Translations under genes and position numbers: made by a program
In this document: one piece after another, positions 24,573-32,688 of the stretch
Position numbering within the stretch: position 1 is the stretch's first letter
Layout: each line of letters opens with the position of its first letter
Assembly: GCA_035295845.1 (NCBI GenBank)
Contig: DATGIF010000033.1
Span: forward strand, 1 to 64,000
Direction of reading: 5' to 3'
Length of the DNA stretch: 64,000 bases
Source of the DNA: Palsa-892 sp035295845
GTDB taxonomy: Bacteria > Pseudomonadota > Alphaproteobacteria > Rhizobiales > Xanthobacteraceae
Notes under the pieces: model-generated
What the model was told of the DNA's origin: nothing
The model's input: the letters and a program-made list of their open reading frames with translations, nothing else
Databases searched by the model: none

Positions 24573-25463
24573 TTACTCGGCGGCGTCCCTCAGCGGCTCG
24601 ATGCCGTGCGAGGTGATGGAGGCGAGCCTGGCGACGGCGCGGCCAAGGTCGGCGCGCACATATTCGAAGCGCGAGGTTCGCCGATACTCGCGCTCGTCCA
24701 TGTAGAGCGAGCGATTGATTTCGATCTGGGCGGCGTGAAGCCCGGCGGCGGGGTCGCCGTAATGCTCGGTGATGAAACCGCCGGCATAGGGCTTGTTGCG
24801 CAGGACGCTGTAGCCGAGATCGCGGAGTGTCTCCTCGATAACGTCGGTGACCAGCGTGGCGCAGCTCGTACCGTAGCGGTCGCCGAGCACGATGTCGGCG
24901 CGCGGCCGCTCATCCCGGCCGTTCGCGCTCGAGGGCATGGAATGGCAATCGAGCAGGATCGCGAGGCCAAAGTCCTGCTGCGCCCGGGTGACCAAGCGGC
25001 GCAATTCGCGATGATAAGGCTTGTAATACAGCTCGATCCTGCCAAGCGCCTCCTCGACGGGTAGCCGCCGATCATAAATTTCGCGCGCGTCGCCGACCAC
25101 GCGGGCGATCGTGCCAAGCCCGCCCGCGACGCGGAGCGAGCGCGTATTGGCAAAGGCCGGCAAGCGGCCCTCGAACATGCGGGGATCGAGCTCATAAGGT
25201 TCACGGTTAACGTCGAGGAACGAGCGCGGAAAGTGCGCGCGCATCATCGGCACCCCGAGGCGGGCCGCGTCGGCGAACAGTTCGTCCACGAAGGTATCTT
25301 CGGAACGGCGGAGCGCCGAAAGATCGAGCCGTGTCTGCGCGAGAAACGCCGCGGGATAGGCTCGGCCGCTATGGGGCGAGTTGCAGACGACCGGCCCCGA
25401 CAAGCTGGCAGGCTCAGCGACCTCGAAGGGAGGGTCGAGTTCGTCGACAATGCGGGCGGTCAT
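24573..25463 (-). CDS. N-formylglutamate amidohydrolase family protein
   Basis: This 296-residue protein of the FGase family (PF05013) is recognisable from VVCNSPHSGRAYPAAFL near residue 25, SEDTFVDELFADAARLG, RSFLDVNREPYELDPRMF, the LDCHSMPS metal-site motif near 170, VLGDRYGTSC and the C-terminal IEINRSLYMDE. The canonical enzyme hydrolyses N-formyl-L-glutamate to glutamate and formate at the end of histidine degradation. No hut genes accompany it, so it may be a stand-alone amidohydrolase. A clear terminator follows. Confidence 0.9.
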   Translation of the reverse strand: MTARIVDELDPPFEVAEPASLSGPVVCNSPHSGRAYPAAFLAQTRLDLSALRRSEDTFVDELFADAARLGVPMMRAHFPRSFLDVNREPYELDPRMFEGRLPAFANTRSLRVAGGLGTIARVVGDAREIYDRRLPVEEALGRIELYYKPYHRELRRLVTRAQQDFGLAILLDCHSMPSSANGRDERPRADIVLGDRYGTSCATLVTDVIEETLRDLGYSVLRNKPYAGGFITEHYGDPAAGLHAAQIEINRSLYMDEREYRRTSRFEYVRADLGRAVARLASITSHGIEPLRDAAE

Positions 25464-25626
25464 AGTGCGGATGGGCCCTCTTTGAAGAACAAATCGTAGC
25501 CGGGTTTACCATGGATTGTGCAGGTTCATTGGGCCGCTTGTGAAGGCCATTGGTATGATTTATCCGCTTTCACCCACCATTTACCCGCATGGTTGTTTAT
25601 ATCAGTCCAGTGCGTACGGGGATCCA

Positions 25627-26010
25627 ATGAACGAAGAAGCCGAGGTTGCGGGCCCGAAAATCCTGCTTGCCGAAGACGATAACGATATGCGGCGCTTTCT
25701 TGCGCGCGCGCTCAGCAAGGCGGGTTACGAGGTCGTTTCTTTTGACAACGGAAAGGCGGCCTTTGACCGGTTGCGCGAGGAGCCGTTCGAGTTGCTGTTG
25801 ACCGATATCGTCATGCCGGAGATGGACGGCATTGAGCTCGCGCGCAAGGCGACCGAGCTCGATCCGGAACTGAAGGTGATGTTCATCACGGGCTTCGCCG
25901 CGGTCGCGCTCAATCCGGAGAACAAAGCCCCGAAGGACGCCAAGGTGCTTTCCAAGCCCTTTCATCTCAAGGACCTCGTCAACGAGGTCGAACGGATGTT
26001 GGCTGCCTGA
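25627..26010 (+). CDS. cpdR: Single-domain response regulator CpdR
   Basis: This 127-residue receiver-only protein has the acidic pair in LLAEDDNDMRRF, the phospho-acceptor Asp60 in LLLTDIVMPEMDGIELA, VMFITGFAAVAL with the switch residue, and the Lys of VLSKPFHLKDLV. The strings ITGFAAVAL and APKDAKVLSKPFHL match CpdR of Caulobacter and rhizobia. There unphosphorylated CpdR recruits ClpXP to the pole and triggers degradation of CtrA and PdeA, and CckA-ChpT phosphorylation turns it off. ATG 25627 follows GGGGATCC; the frame open from 25516 adds 37 residues unlike the family. A one-mismatch TTTACCAT lies at 25505-25512. Confidence 0.93.
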   Translation: MNEEAEVAGPKILLAEDDNDMRRFLARALSKAGYEVVSFDNGKAAFDRLREEPFELLLTDIVMPEMDGIELARKATELDPELKVMFITGFAAVALNPENKAPKDAKVLSKPFHLKDLVNEVERMLAA

Positions 26011-26013
26011 AGT

Positions 26014-26029
26014 GCGGCGCTTGCGCCGC
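26014..26029 (+). terminator. Possible short hairpin after cpdR
   Basis: GCGGCGC (26014-26020) and GCGCCGC (26023-26029) are perfect inverses separated by TT, 3 bases after the cpdR stop. The loop is too tight for full pairing and only TTCG follows, so termination would be weak. tRNA-Val starts at 26066. Confidence 0.4.
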
Positions 26030-26065
26030 TTCGACGCAGCCGATATAGGACGGGCCTCCAAATTT

Positions 26066-26140
26066 GGGCGCGTAGCTCAGCGGGAGAGCACTACCTTGAC
26101 ATGGTAGGGGTCACAGGTTCGATCCCTGTCGCGCCCACCA
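26066..26140 (+). tRNA. tRNA-Val (anticodon GAC)
   Basis: The cloverleaf is complete: acceptor GGGCGCG pairs with CGCGCCC, D stem GCTC with GAGC, anticodon stem CTACC with GGTAG and loop TTGACAT giving anticodon GAC (26098-26100), T stem ACAGG with CCTGT and loop TTCGATC, discriminator A and encoded CCA at 26138-26140. It reads GTC (and GTT) valine codons. Confidence 0.97.
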
Positions 26141-26168
26141 TTTTGTTCCGAACAATGCGAGACCAAAG

Positions 26169-26294
26169 ATGAAAATCCGCAATTCGCTCCGCTCTTTGCG
26201 CAAGCGTCACCGTGACAATCGCCTCGTGCGCAGGAAGGGGCGGGTCTATGTCATCAACAAGACGCAGCGCCGCTTCAAGGCACGCCAAGGCTGA
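26169..26294 (+). CDS. rpmJ: Ribosomal protein L36, zinc-free type
   Basis: This 41-codon gene encodes a basic protein beginning MKIRNSLRSLRKRHRDN and ending RRFKARQG, the alphaproteobacterial L36 pattern. The C-x-x-C zinc ribbon of the other L36 type is absent (no Cys at all), so this is the so-called C-minus or YkgO-like paralogue, which works without zinc. It starts 28 bases after tRNA-Val and may be read through from it. Only a weak purine-rich ribosome site is visible (AGACCAAAG). Confidence 0.95.
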   Translation: MKIRNSLRSLRKRHRDNRLVRRKGRVYVINKTQRRFKARQG

Positions 26295-26390
26295 AGGCCG
26301 AGCCGGCGGCCGAAAATCATCTCGGCGCCTATCCGATTTCGCCGCAATTCCGCCCTTTGCGCCCGCGAATGGCTGACCTACACTTCAGCC

Positions 26391-27035
26391 ATGGCCATGC
26401 GTCGAATCTTTTTGCTGATGTTGCTCGCGGAAGCGCTTTTCGCCGCAGGCAGCGAGCGCACATTCGCGCAGACGCAATCTCCCGCCGTGCGGGAAGCCAT
26501 TCCGGAAATGAAGCCTGCCGTCAGGCGGCCGGCGCGCGGCGGTAGAGTCGATCGCGCCGCGCGGCTCGAGACCCTTTACGATGCACTTGCGAAATCGCCC
26601 AACCGGACGGTCGCCAAAATCGTCGAGGCCAAGATCGAAGCCCTGAGTCTTCAGTCAGGCAGTGCCACCGCCGATCTTCTGATGTTGCGGGCGCGCTCCA
26701 TGATAGAAGCAAAGGACAGCAAGGTCGCTTTCGAGCTTCTGGATTCGATCATCGAAATCGCTCCCAATTTCACGGAAGCCCGCGCGCAGCGCGCGACGCT
26801 CTATTACCTGACCAAGAATATTTCGGCGGCGCTCGCTGACCTTCGCGTCGTGCTTGCGCGCGAGCCGCGGCATTACGGCGCGCTCACCGGTCTCGGCGTA
26901 ATTCTGCAGGAGATCGGCGAGGATAAGCGCGCGCTCGAAGCCTTCCGGCGGGCGCTCGCCGTCGATCCTTATCTCGACGCGGTGCCTGACATGGTGAAAA
27001 AGCTCGAAGTCGAGGTCGAGGGGCGGGATATCTAA
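26391..27035 (+). CDS. TPR-repeat protein, probably periplasmic
   Basis: This 214-residue protein has an N-terminal signal peptide (about 1-27, hydrophobic FLLMLLAEALFAAG). Tetratricopeptide repeats follow from about residue 60, the clearest being EARAQRATLYYLTKNISAAL and YGALTGLGVILQEIGEDKRA followed by LEAFRRALAVDPYLD. TPR proteins of this size are scaffolds for protein contacts in the envelope. The partner is unknown. It converges on pyruvate kinase with an 18-base gap and no visible terminator. Confidence 0.85.
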   Translation: MAMRRIFLLMLLAEALFAAGSERTFAQTQSPAVREAIPEMKPAVRRPARGGRVDRAARLETLYDALAKSPNRTVAKIVEAKIEALSLQSGSATADLLMLRARSMIEAKDSKVAFELLDSIIEIAPNFTEARAQRATLYYLTKNISAALADLRVVLAREPRHYGALTGLGVILQEIGEDKRALEAFRRALAVDPYLDAVPDMVKKLEVEVEGRDI

Positions 27036-27053
27036 TTCCGCATTGGGCCGGCT

Positions 27054-28490
27054 TCAGTCGGCCTCGGGTTTTTCGCTGCCAACAAAAGCTATGCGCACCA
27101 TATTCGTCGCGCCCGGTGTGCCGAGGGGAACGCCAGCGACGAGGATCACCCGCTGGCCCTGGCGCGCAAAGCCTTCGCGAAACGCAATGTTGCAGGCGCG
27201 CGCCACCATTGCATCGAGGTCACGGGCATCTTCGGTGACGACGCAGTGGGTGCCCCACAGGACGGCGAGCCGGCGCGCCGTCTCGAGCTTCGGCGAAAGG
27301 GCAACGATCGGCGGCTTTGGCCGCTCACGGGCAACACGCAGTGCCGTCGCGCCTGAGCTCGTGAGGCATAGGATCGCTGGGAGATCCAGCGTTTCGGCAA
27401 TCTGGCGCGCGGCGGCGGCGATCGCGTCGGCGCCGGTCGCCTCCGGATTGGGACGCTGCGGATCGATCACGGCGTGGAAGGCGGAATCGCGTTCCACTTC
27501 TTGCGCGATGCGGTCCATGGTTCGCACGGCTTCGATCGGATGCTTGCCTGCCGCGGATTCAGCGGAAAGCATGATCGCATCGGCGCCGTCGAAAATCGCA
27601 GTCGCGACATCCGAGACCTCGGCGCGAGTCGGCACCGGGGAAACGATCATCGATTCGAGCATTTGCGTTGCGACCACGACCGGCTTTCCGGCCTGGCGGG
27701 CATCGTGCGTCATCCGCTTCTGCAAACCCGGCACGCGCTCGAGCGGCAATTCCACGCCGAGATCGCCGCGCGCGACCATCAATGCGTCGGAAAGCTCGAT
27801 GATTTCCGCGAGCCGCGTGATGGCCTGCGGCTTCTCGATCTTGGACATGATCGCGGCGCGGCCGCGCACGATCTTTCTCGCCTCGGCGACGTCTTCGGGC
27901 CGCTGAATGAAGGAGAGCGCGACCCAATCGACGGCCTGTTCGAGGGCGGCATCGAGATCGGCATGGTCCTTGGGGGTGAGCGCCGAAAGCGTGAGGATGG
28001 TGTCGGGAAGGCTCACGCCTTTGCGGTCCGATACCCGCCCTTCGACCTCGACCTTGGTCACCGCGCGCTTAGGGCTCGCCTCGGTGACGACGAGCCGCAC
28101 CTTGCCGTCGTCGACCAGAAGCCGGTGTCCCGGCGTCAACGCCGACAGAATTTCGGGATGCGGCAGGTAAACGCGGGCGGCGTCGCCCGGTTTCGGATCG
28201 TCGTCGAGTACGAAAACGGCGCTGGGCGCAAGATCGGCGCTGCCGGCCGCGAAAGTGCCGAGGCGCAACTTCGGGCCCTGCAGGTCGGCGAGAATGCCGA
28301 TCGGACGGCCGTGGTTCTTTTCGATGGAGCGAATCGTACGCACGAAGGTGCGAAGGCCCTCATGCGGCGTGTGGCTCATATTGATGCGGAAGACGTCGGC
28401 GCCATCGAGAAAGAGCCGCTCGATCGTTTGGGGATCGGATGAAGCGGGGCCGAGTGTTGCGACGATCTTAGTCCGGCGTTGTCGTCTCAT
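27054..28490 (-). CDS. pyk: Pyruvate kinase
   Basis: This 478-residue enzyme converts phosphoenolpyruvate plus ADP to pyruvate plus ATP. Landmarks are RRTKIVATLGPASSD at the N-terminus, DVFRINMSHTPHEG, the B domain, IMSKIEKPQA with the catalytic Lys, DALMVARGDLGVELPLE with metal ligands, and ADAIMLSAESAAGKHP. The ATG at 28490 overlaps the stop of the DUF1036 gene in an ATGA, showing translational coupling; the frame extending to 28628 would run through that gene. Together with the upstream glycerate kinase it recalls the ttuD-ttuE pairing of tartrate/glycerate catabolism. Confidence 0.95.
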   Translation of the reverse strand: MRRQRRTKIVATLGPASSDPQTIERLFLDGADVFRINMSHTPHEGLRTFVRTIRSIEKNHGRPIGILADLQGPKLRLGTFAAGSADLAPSAVFVLDDDPKPGDAARVYLPHPEILSALTPGHRLLVDDGKVRLVVTEASPKRAVTKVEVEGRVSDRKGVSLPDTILTLSALTPKDHADLDAALEQAVDWVALSFIQRPEDVAEARKIVRGRAAIMSKIEKPQAITRLAEIIELSDALMVARGDLGVELPLERVPGLQKRMTHDARQAGKPVVVATQMLESMIVSPVPTRAEVSDVATAIFDGADAIMLSAESAAGKHPIEAVRTMDRIAQEVERDSAFHAVIDPQRPNPEATGADAIAAAARQIAETLDLPAILCLTSSGATALRVARERPKPPIVALSPKLETARRLAVLWGTHCVVTEDARDLDAMVARACNIAFREGFARQGQRVILVAGVPLGTPGATNMVRIAFVGSEKPEAD

Positions 28491-28951
28491 CGGCCCTGCG
28501 AGCCTTGCCGCGGCTGGGGGGAGGTGGGTGTGGTCTGACCCTGTTCGGTGAGCTGAACGGTCCAGTTTTTCTGCTCGCCGGTATCGACCTCGAAGAAGCC
28601 GGTGCGATCGAAGCCGCGTGCGAGGCAATCCTCAATGCCCTTGATGGTGAATTGTTTTTCACGCGTGCACATATATGCCTTGCCTGCCCACTCGCCGCCC
28701 TGATCGTAATCAAGCGCATAAATATAATAAAAACGTGCGACGAGCGGTCCGCGCATCAAGGTCTCGCAGCTATTAGCCGCCACGTTCCACCAGCCCTCGG
28801 TGGTCCAGATATCATTGTCCTTGTAGCCGACGGCGATTCCGACACGGCTTTGCGTGCGGTTGCAAAGCCGAAAGTCGGCATGCGCAACCGCCGGCAAGAC
28901 AAGCGTGGCGAAGAAAGGCACGAGTAGCGCGATCCGGACGCTTTGTCGCAT
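28487..28951 (-). CDS. DUF1036 secreted protein
   Basis: This 154-residue protein has a signal peptide (residues 1-25, ending VAHA) and a DUF1036 domain: FRLCNRTQSRVGIAVGYKD near the mature N-terminus, EGWWNVAANSCETLMRG, and YALDYDQGGEWAGKAYMCT. Cysteines at these places are conserved in the family and may form disulfides in the periplasm. The last 20 residues are Gln/Pro/Thr-rich. The stop overlaps the pyruvate kinase start by four bases. Function is not known. Confidence 0.9.
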   Translation of the reverse strand: MRQSVRIALLVPFFATLVLPAVAHADFRLCNRTQSRVGIAVGYKDNDIWTTEGWWNVAANSCETLMRGPLVARFYYIYALDYDQGGEWAGKAYMCTREKQFTIKGIEDCLARGFDRTGFFEVDTGEQKNWTVQLTEQGQTTPTSPQPRQGSQGR

Positions 28952-29023
28952 CGATTGGAAATCCTGACGCTTCGAATCAGGCTTACTTCAAACGGATCGG
29001 CGCTCCTTTTCCGTCGCGCCCTT

Positions 29024-30313
29024 TCAAGTGTCAACGAGGATCGCCCGCAGATCGTTGACATTCGTACAGGTGGGGCCGGGAGCGAGCAGGTCGCCGAGCC
29101 GCTCGAAGAAACCAGAGGAATTATTCTCGGCGAGAAAACGGGCAGGATCGAGGCCGAAGGATCGCGCGCGGGAGAGCGTCGTTTCGTCGATGAAGGCGCC
29201 CGCCGGATCGTCCGGCCGGCCGCTGCCGCCGTCGGTGCCATCGGTATCGCCGGCAATCGCCGCAATGCCGGCAGCCCCCTCGAGGGCGAGCGCAAGCGCA
29301 AGGGCGTATTCCTGATTCGGTCCGCCACGGCCCTTGCCCCGCAAGGTGACCGTTAGCTCGCCGCCGGAAAGGAGAAGCACGCGTTCGCCCTTGCGGGCGC
29401 GCCGTATGGCCTCTTGCGCGTGATCGCGCGCGACTTCGCGCGCTTCGCCCTCGATGCGGTCGCCGAGAAGAATCGGCGTCAAACCCTCGGCGCGCGCTTT
29501 CTCAGCGGCGGCGGCAAGCGCATCAGCGGGACGCGCGACAATGCGGAATTCAGCGCGAGCGAAGGCATTGGCGCCCGGTTTCGGAGTTTCGTTTGCGGGC
29601 TCGTGCAGGGCGCCCGCGATGGAAGGCGTCATCTCCACCTTTCGCCGCTGCAGGATCGCCTCGGCATCGGCAAGCGTGGTCGGATCGGGAACGGTCGGGC
29701 CCGAGCCGATCACCGACGGATCATCGCCCGGCACGTCGGAAATCGCGAGCGTCAGGATCTGCGCCCACGCGGCAAGCGCCGCGAGGCGGCCGCCCTTGAT
29801 GCGGGAGAGGTGCTTGCGCACCGTGTTGATCTCGCGAATGTCGGCGCCGGAAGCAAGCAGCGCCCGCGTGAGCGCCTGTTTGTCGTCGAGCGAAACGCCG
29901 GGGGCCGGCGCGATCCAGTTCGCCGAAGCGCCGCCCGAAAGCAGCACCAGCACGAGATCGTTTTCTTTCGCCGACTGCGCAAGCGCAAGCACGCGTTGGG
30001 TCGCGGCCAGGCCCGCGGCGTCAGGCACCGGATGGCCGGCCTCCACCATCTCGACGCAGCTCGTCGGGCGTCCGTAACCATGCCGCGTCACGGCGATCCC
30101 CAAGAGCCGCTCGCGCGGAATTCGCCGCCGCAAATAATGCGCTTCGGCAACCTCGGACATCGCGCCCGCCGCCTTGCCCGCGGCAAGCATGATGATGCGT
30201 CCTTCGGCCGGTGCTGCGGGCAGCGCCGGCGGCAGGCAAGAAGCGGGATGCGCTGCCGCCACCGCCGCATCGAAGATCTTGCGCAGCAAAGCCTTGGTGC
30301 TTGTACGATCCAT
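29024..30313 (-). CDS. Glycerate 2-kinase / hydroxypyruvate reductase-like (MOFRL family)
   Basis: This 429-residue protein of the GckA/TtuD family has an N-terminal DUF4147 domain (AAGKAAGAMSEVAEAHY, LLSGGASANWIAPAPG, DIREINTVRKHLSRIKGGRLA, ISDVPGDDPSVIGSGPT) and a C-terminal MOFRL domain (LLLSGGELTVTLRGKGRGGP, NQEYALALAL, AGDTDGTDGGSG). Enzymes of this type phosphorylate D-glycerate at C2, feeding 2-phosphoglycerate to pyruvate kinase two genes downstream; TtuD was originally named a hydroxypyruvate reductase. A D-tartrate dehydratase gene lies at 46 kb. Confidence 0.9.
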   Translation of the reverse strand: MDRTSTKALLRKIFDAAVAAAHPASCLPPALPAAPAEGRIIMLAAGKAAGAMSEVAEAHYLRRRIPRERLLGIAVTRHGYGRPTSCVEMVEAGHPVPDAAGLAATQRVLALAQSAKENDLVLVLLSGGASANWIAPAPGVSLDDKQALTRALLASGADIREINTVRKHLSRIKGGRLAALAAWAQILTLAISDVPGDDPSVIGSGPTVPDPTTLADAEAILQRRKVEMTPSIAGALHEPANETPKPGANAFARAEFRIVARPADALAAAAEKARAEGLTPILLGDRIEGEAREVARDHAQEAIRRARKGERVLLLSGGELTVTLRGKGRGGPNQEYALALALALEGAAGIAAIAGDTDGTDGGSGRPDDPAGAFIDETTLSRARSFGLDPARFLAENNSSGFFERLGDLLAPGPTCTNVNDLRAILVDT

Positions 30314-30398
30314 CAGACGTGCTTATTTCGAAACAGAGCGCCGCGTGTGATAGAATGGACGCGGCCGGCGCACAATCGACGGCGAAAGGATCGGCGGC

Positions 30399-30704
30399 AT
30401 GAAGAAAATCGACGAGCGAACGCGCACGCAGCTCGAAGCCGCGGTCTTCCGGCGGCTCGTGGAGCATTTGCGTAAACGCACCGACGTGCAGAATATCGAT
30501 CTGATGAATCTTGCGGGCTTCTGCCGCAATTGCCTGTCCAACTGGCTGAAGGACGCCGCGGACGAAAAAGGCGTGCCGATGACGAAAGATGAAAGCCGCG
30601 AGGCGGTCTACGGCATGCCCTATGAAGAGTGGAAAGAGCGCCATCAGAAAGAGGCGAGCGGCGAGCAAAAGTCCGCATTCGAAAAGACGCGCGTTCCGCA
30701 TTGA
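30399..30704 (+). CDS. DUF1244 protein
   Basis: This 101-residue cytosolic helical protein has the family signature NLAGFCRNCLSNWLKDAA and GMPYEEWKERHQ. Two cysteines sit in the F-C-R-N-C-L motif. The family is widespread in proteobacteria, is found as a small dimer in structural studies, and has no assigned role. It begins 85 bases from the divergent glycerate kinase, and the GapR gene starts 31 bases after its stop, so the two are probably co-transcribed. Confidence 0.92.
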   Translation: MKKIDERTRTQLEAAVFRRLVEHLRKRTDVQNIDLMNLAGFCRNCLSNWLKDAADEKGVPMTKDESREAVYGMPYEEWKERHQKEASGEQKSAFEKTRVPH

Positions 30705-30735
30705 ATCATTTTCAACCCAAGGCAAGGAGAGCGCG

Positions 30736-30990
30736 ATGGCGGGGAGCGCCAATTTCGCGAAGGGCAAGCTGAAATCGTTCGTCGAGCGCATCGAGAAGCT
30801 CGAGGAAGAAAAGAAAACGATCGCTGACGACATCCGCGAGGTCTATGCGGAAGCCAAGGCCGAGGGCTTCGATGCGAGGGCGCTGCGCGTCGTGGTCCGG
30901 CTCTACCGGCAGGATTCGGAAGAACGCCGCGAGCATGAGGCGCTCGTCGATCTTTATCGTGACGCGATGGGGATCGGAGGCGGCCGTTGA
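30736..30990 (+). CDS. gapR: GapR-like nucleoid protein (DUF2312)
   Basis: This 84-residue DNA-binding protein matches GapR of Caulobacter across its length: KLKSFVERIEKLEEEKKTI (coiled-coil helix), DDIREVYAEAKAEGFDARAL, VVVRLYRQDSEERREHEALV, DLYRDAMG. GapR forms a clamp around overtwisted, AT-rich DNA ahead of replication and transcription and stimulates topoisomerases. ATG 30736 lies behind AAGGAGAG. Some rhizobial genomes have more than one DUF2312 gene, so this could be a paralogue; only one is in the window. Confidence 0.9.
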   Translation: MAGSANFAKGKLKSFVERIEKLEEEKKTIADDIREVYAEAKAEGFDARALRVVVRLYRQDSEERREHEALVDLYRDAMGIGGGR

Positions 30991-31000
30991 GGCCGTCCGC

Positions 31001-32467
31001 TCAATAGGCGGAGGAGACGATTTTCCCGCCGCTCTGATGCGCGAAGTAGCCGGCGGTGGTGGCGGCGGGGTCGAGCAGGATTGCAAGCCCCGATTGATCC
31101 GGATGCCGCATGTCGCCGGTGAACTGCACGGACTGCTTGCTGAAGAGCGTTGACGGCGAGTGGGCGGCGTCGCCGTAAAGGCCGGGCGAACGCGGCAGGT
31201 CCTGCGTATGGACGACTTCCTCGATGCGCGGGCGTTGGACAGATGCAGATGCCGCCGTCTCCTGCGTAACCGGCATGCTCGCCCGCTGCGGAACGGCTTC
31301 AGGCGCGTAGGAAAGCAGCGAAGATGGTTGCTTGGCGCCACCCGTGATCGCGAGCGGCAGCGCCGCGGTGATGTCGCTGGCCGAGGCTACCTTGCGCTGA
31401 TCCAGCGGCAGCGGGGCGGCCCCTGCATTCGAGTCCATATCCTGGGGCCGCGAGCGCGGCATCGGAACGGAACTATTGGCCGGAGCCGTCACGGGATCGG
31501 GCCCCTTCTTCCATTGCAGTTGTGGACCGGTCGCCGAGGCAAGCGAAGCAACGACCGCCGGCTTCGCGGCTGGCTGGGTTGCGGGCGCGTCGGGACGGAC
31601 AGCCGCGATCTTGCCGTCGTCGCCTTCATTCGCGTTCTTCTTGTTGAAGATCGAGGCGAAGAAATCTTTCACGCGGTGGCTGCCCGCGGGTGCGCCCGAA
31701 TCGCTTTCTTCAGTGTCGCCATGCGCTGAAGCGTAGGCGAGCGACCCCACTTCTTTTCCGCGCGACTGAATTTCGGCGAGCGCGAGCTGGAAGCCCGGCA
31801 TCGGCCGGCCGTCGCTCGGAATGTGAACGGTCTTGCCGTCGGGGAAGAGGCGGGCGAGATATTCGCGCGTCACCGTCGGCCAATGCCGGACATTGCCGGT
31901 GTCGAGATGGACGAAAGGCCAGCCGGAGGTCGGATAAAAGCCGACGCCGCCGCGCTGCAGCTTCAAGCCTACCTCGCGAAGCTGCGTGAGTTCCACGCCC
32001 GGAATGTAGAAATCTATCGCCTTGCCGAGCATGTGCTGGCTGAACTGGGCGACGCCGCGGCTCGAGGCACGCAACATGGCGTTGGTGGAAGGCGAGCGGT
32101 AGCCGCAGACGACCTGGACCGGTTCCTTGGCGCCGACTTCCCGGTTCACTTCCCAGATCAGATCGAAGAGATAGGGATCCATCTTGATCGGCTGGCCGAC
32201 GCGCCAGTCACGCATGAACCAGTTCAGCTTCTCAAGCGCGGCCTCGTCGAATTTGCCGTCCTGCTTGTAGGTGATGGTGATGTCTTCGCCGGTATGCAGG
32301 TGGTGGAAGGAGAGCGTGCGCGTTTCGCCGTTGGCGATCACGCTTTCGAGCGACTGGGAGCCGAAAAAAAGAAGAGCGGCAGCTAAGCCGATGCGCTGGC
32401 TGGCGCGGAAACTCGAAAACCGGGCCTTGCGCGCGATTTGATCTGGCACGTGCCCTCTTCCGTCCAC
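31001..32467 (-). CDS. DUF882/M15 peptidase, MepK-like murein endopeptidase
   Basis: This 488-residue protein has an N-terminal membrane segment or signal peptide (about residues 25-45) and a peptidase M15-type domain at about 45-210: VVCGYRSPSTNAMLR, SQHMLGKAIDFYIPG with His and Asp zinc ligands, and WPFVHLDTGNVRHWP with the third His. The family includes MepK (YcbK), which cleaves 3-3 crosslinks in murein. The remaining 270 residues are a low-complexity Ala/Pro/Ser tail unusual for the family. The upstream gene encodes an L,D-transpeptidase, reproducing the ldtD-mepK order of enteric bacteria. Confidence 0.9.
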   Translation of the reverse strand: MDGRGHVPDQIARKARFSSFRASQRIGLAAALLFFGSQSLESVIANGETRTLSFHHLHTGEDITITYKQDGKFDEAALEKLNWFMRDWRVGQPIKMDPYLFDLIWEVNREVGAKEPVQVVCGYRSPSTNAMLRASSRGVAQFSQHMLGKAIDFYIPGVELTQLREVGLKLQRGGVGFYPTSGWPFVHLDTGNVRHWPTVTREYLARLFPDGKTVHIPSDGRPMPGFQLALAEIQSRGKEVGSLAYASAHGDTEESDSGAPAGSHRVKDFFASIFNKKNANEGDDGKIAAVRPDAPATQPAAKPAVVASLASATGPQLQWKKGPDPVTAPANSSVPMPRSRPQDMDSNAGAAPLPLDQRKVASASDITAALPLAITGGAKQPSSLLSYAPEAVPQRASMPVTQETAASASVQRPRIEEVVHTQDLPRSPGLYGDAAHSPSTLFSKQSVQFTGDMRHPDQSGLAILLDPAATTAGYFAHQSGGKIVSSAY

Positions 32468-32639
32468 GAGTTGAGCTCTCGCTCACTGTCGCCGGCCAAT
32501 ACCCACCCAAGCCGCGCGCAGCTAACGCTCTGTAATCGTTATCGGAAAGGGTTAACGGAGAATTGTCGCCCCCGCGCCGTCCGATGCCATTCTCGTAACC
32601 TTTGAGTATGGCGAAATCGGGCCGTGCCAAAAGGCGGCG

Positions 32640-32665
32640 CCCTCCGCATGGTTAAGCGGAGGGCG
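32640..32665 (-). terminator. Hairpin downstream of the L,D-transpeptidase gene
   Basis: GCCCTCCGC (32640-32648) pairs with GCGGAGGGC (32657-32665) around an eight-base loop that on the plus strand reads ATGGTTAA, the reverse complement of TTAACCAT. On the minus strand the T-run is weak (GCCGCCTTTTGG). It is 24 bases after the stop and could partly separate the transpeptidase from the MepK-like gene. Confidence 0.5.
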
Positions 32666-32688
32666 GAACTCGTCGAAACCGGCGATAA

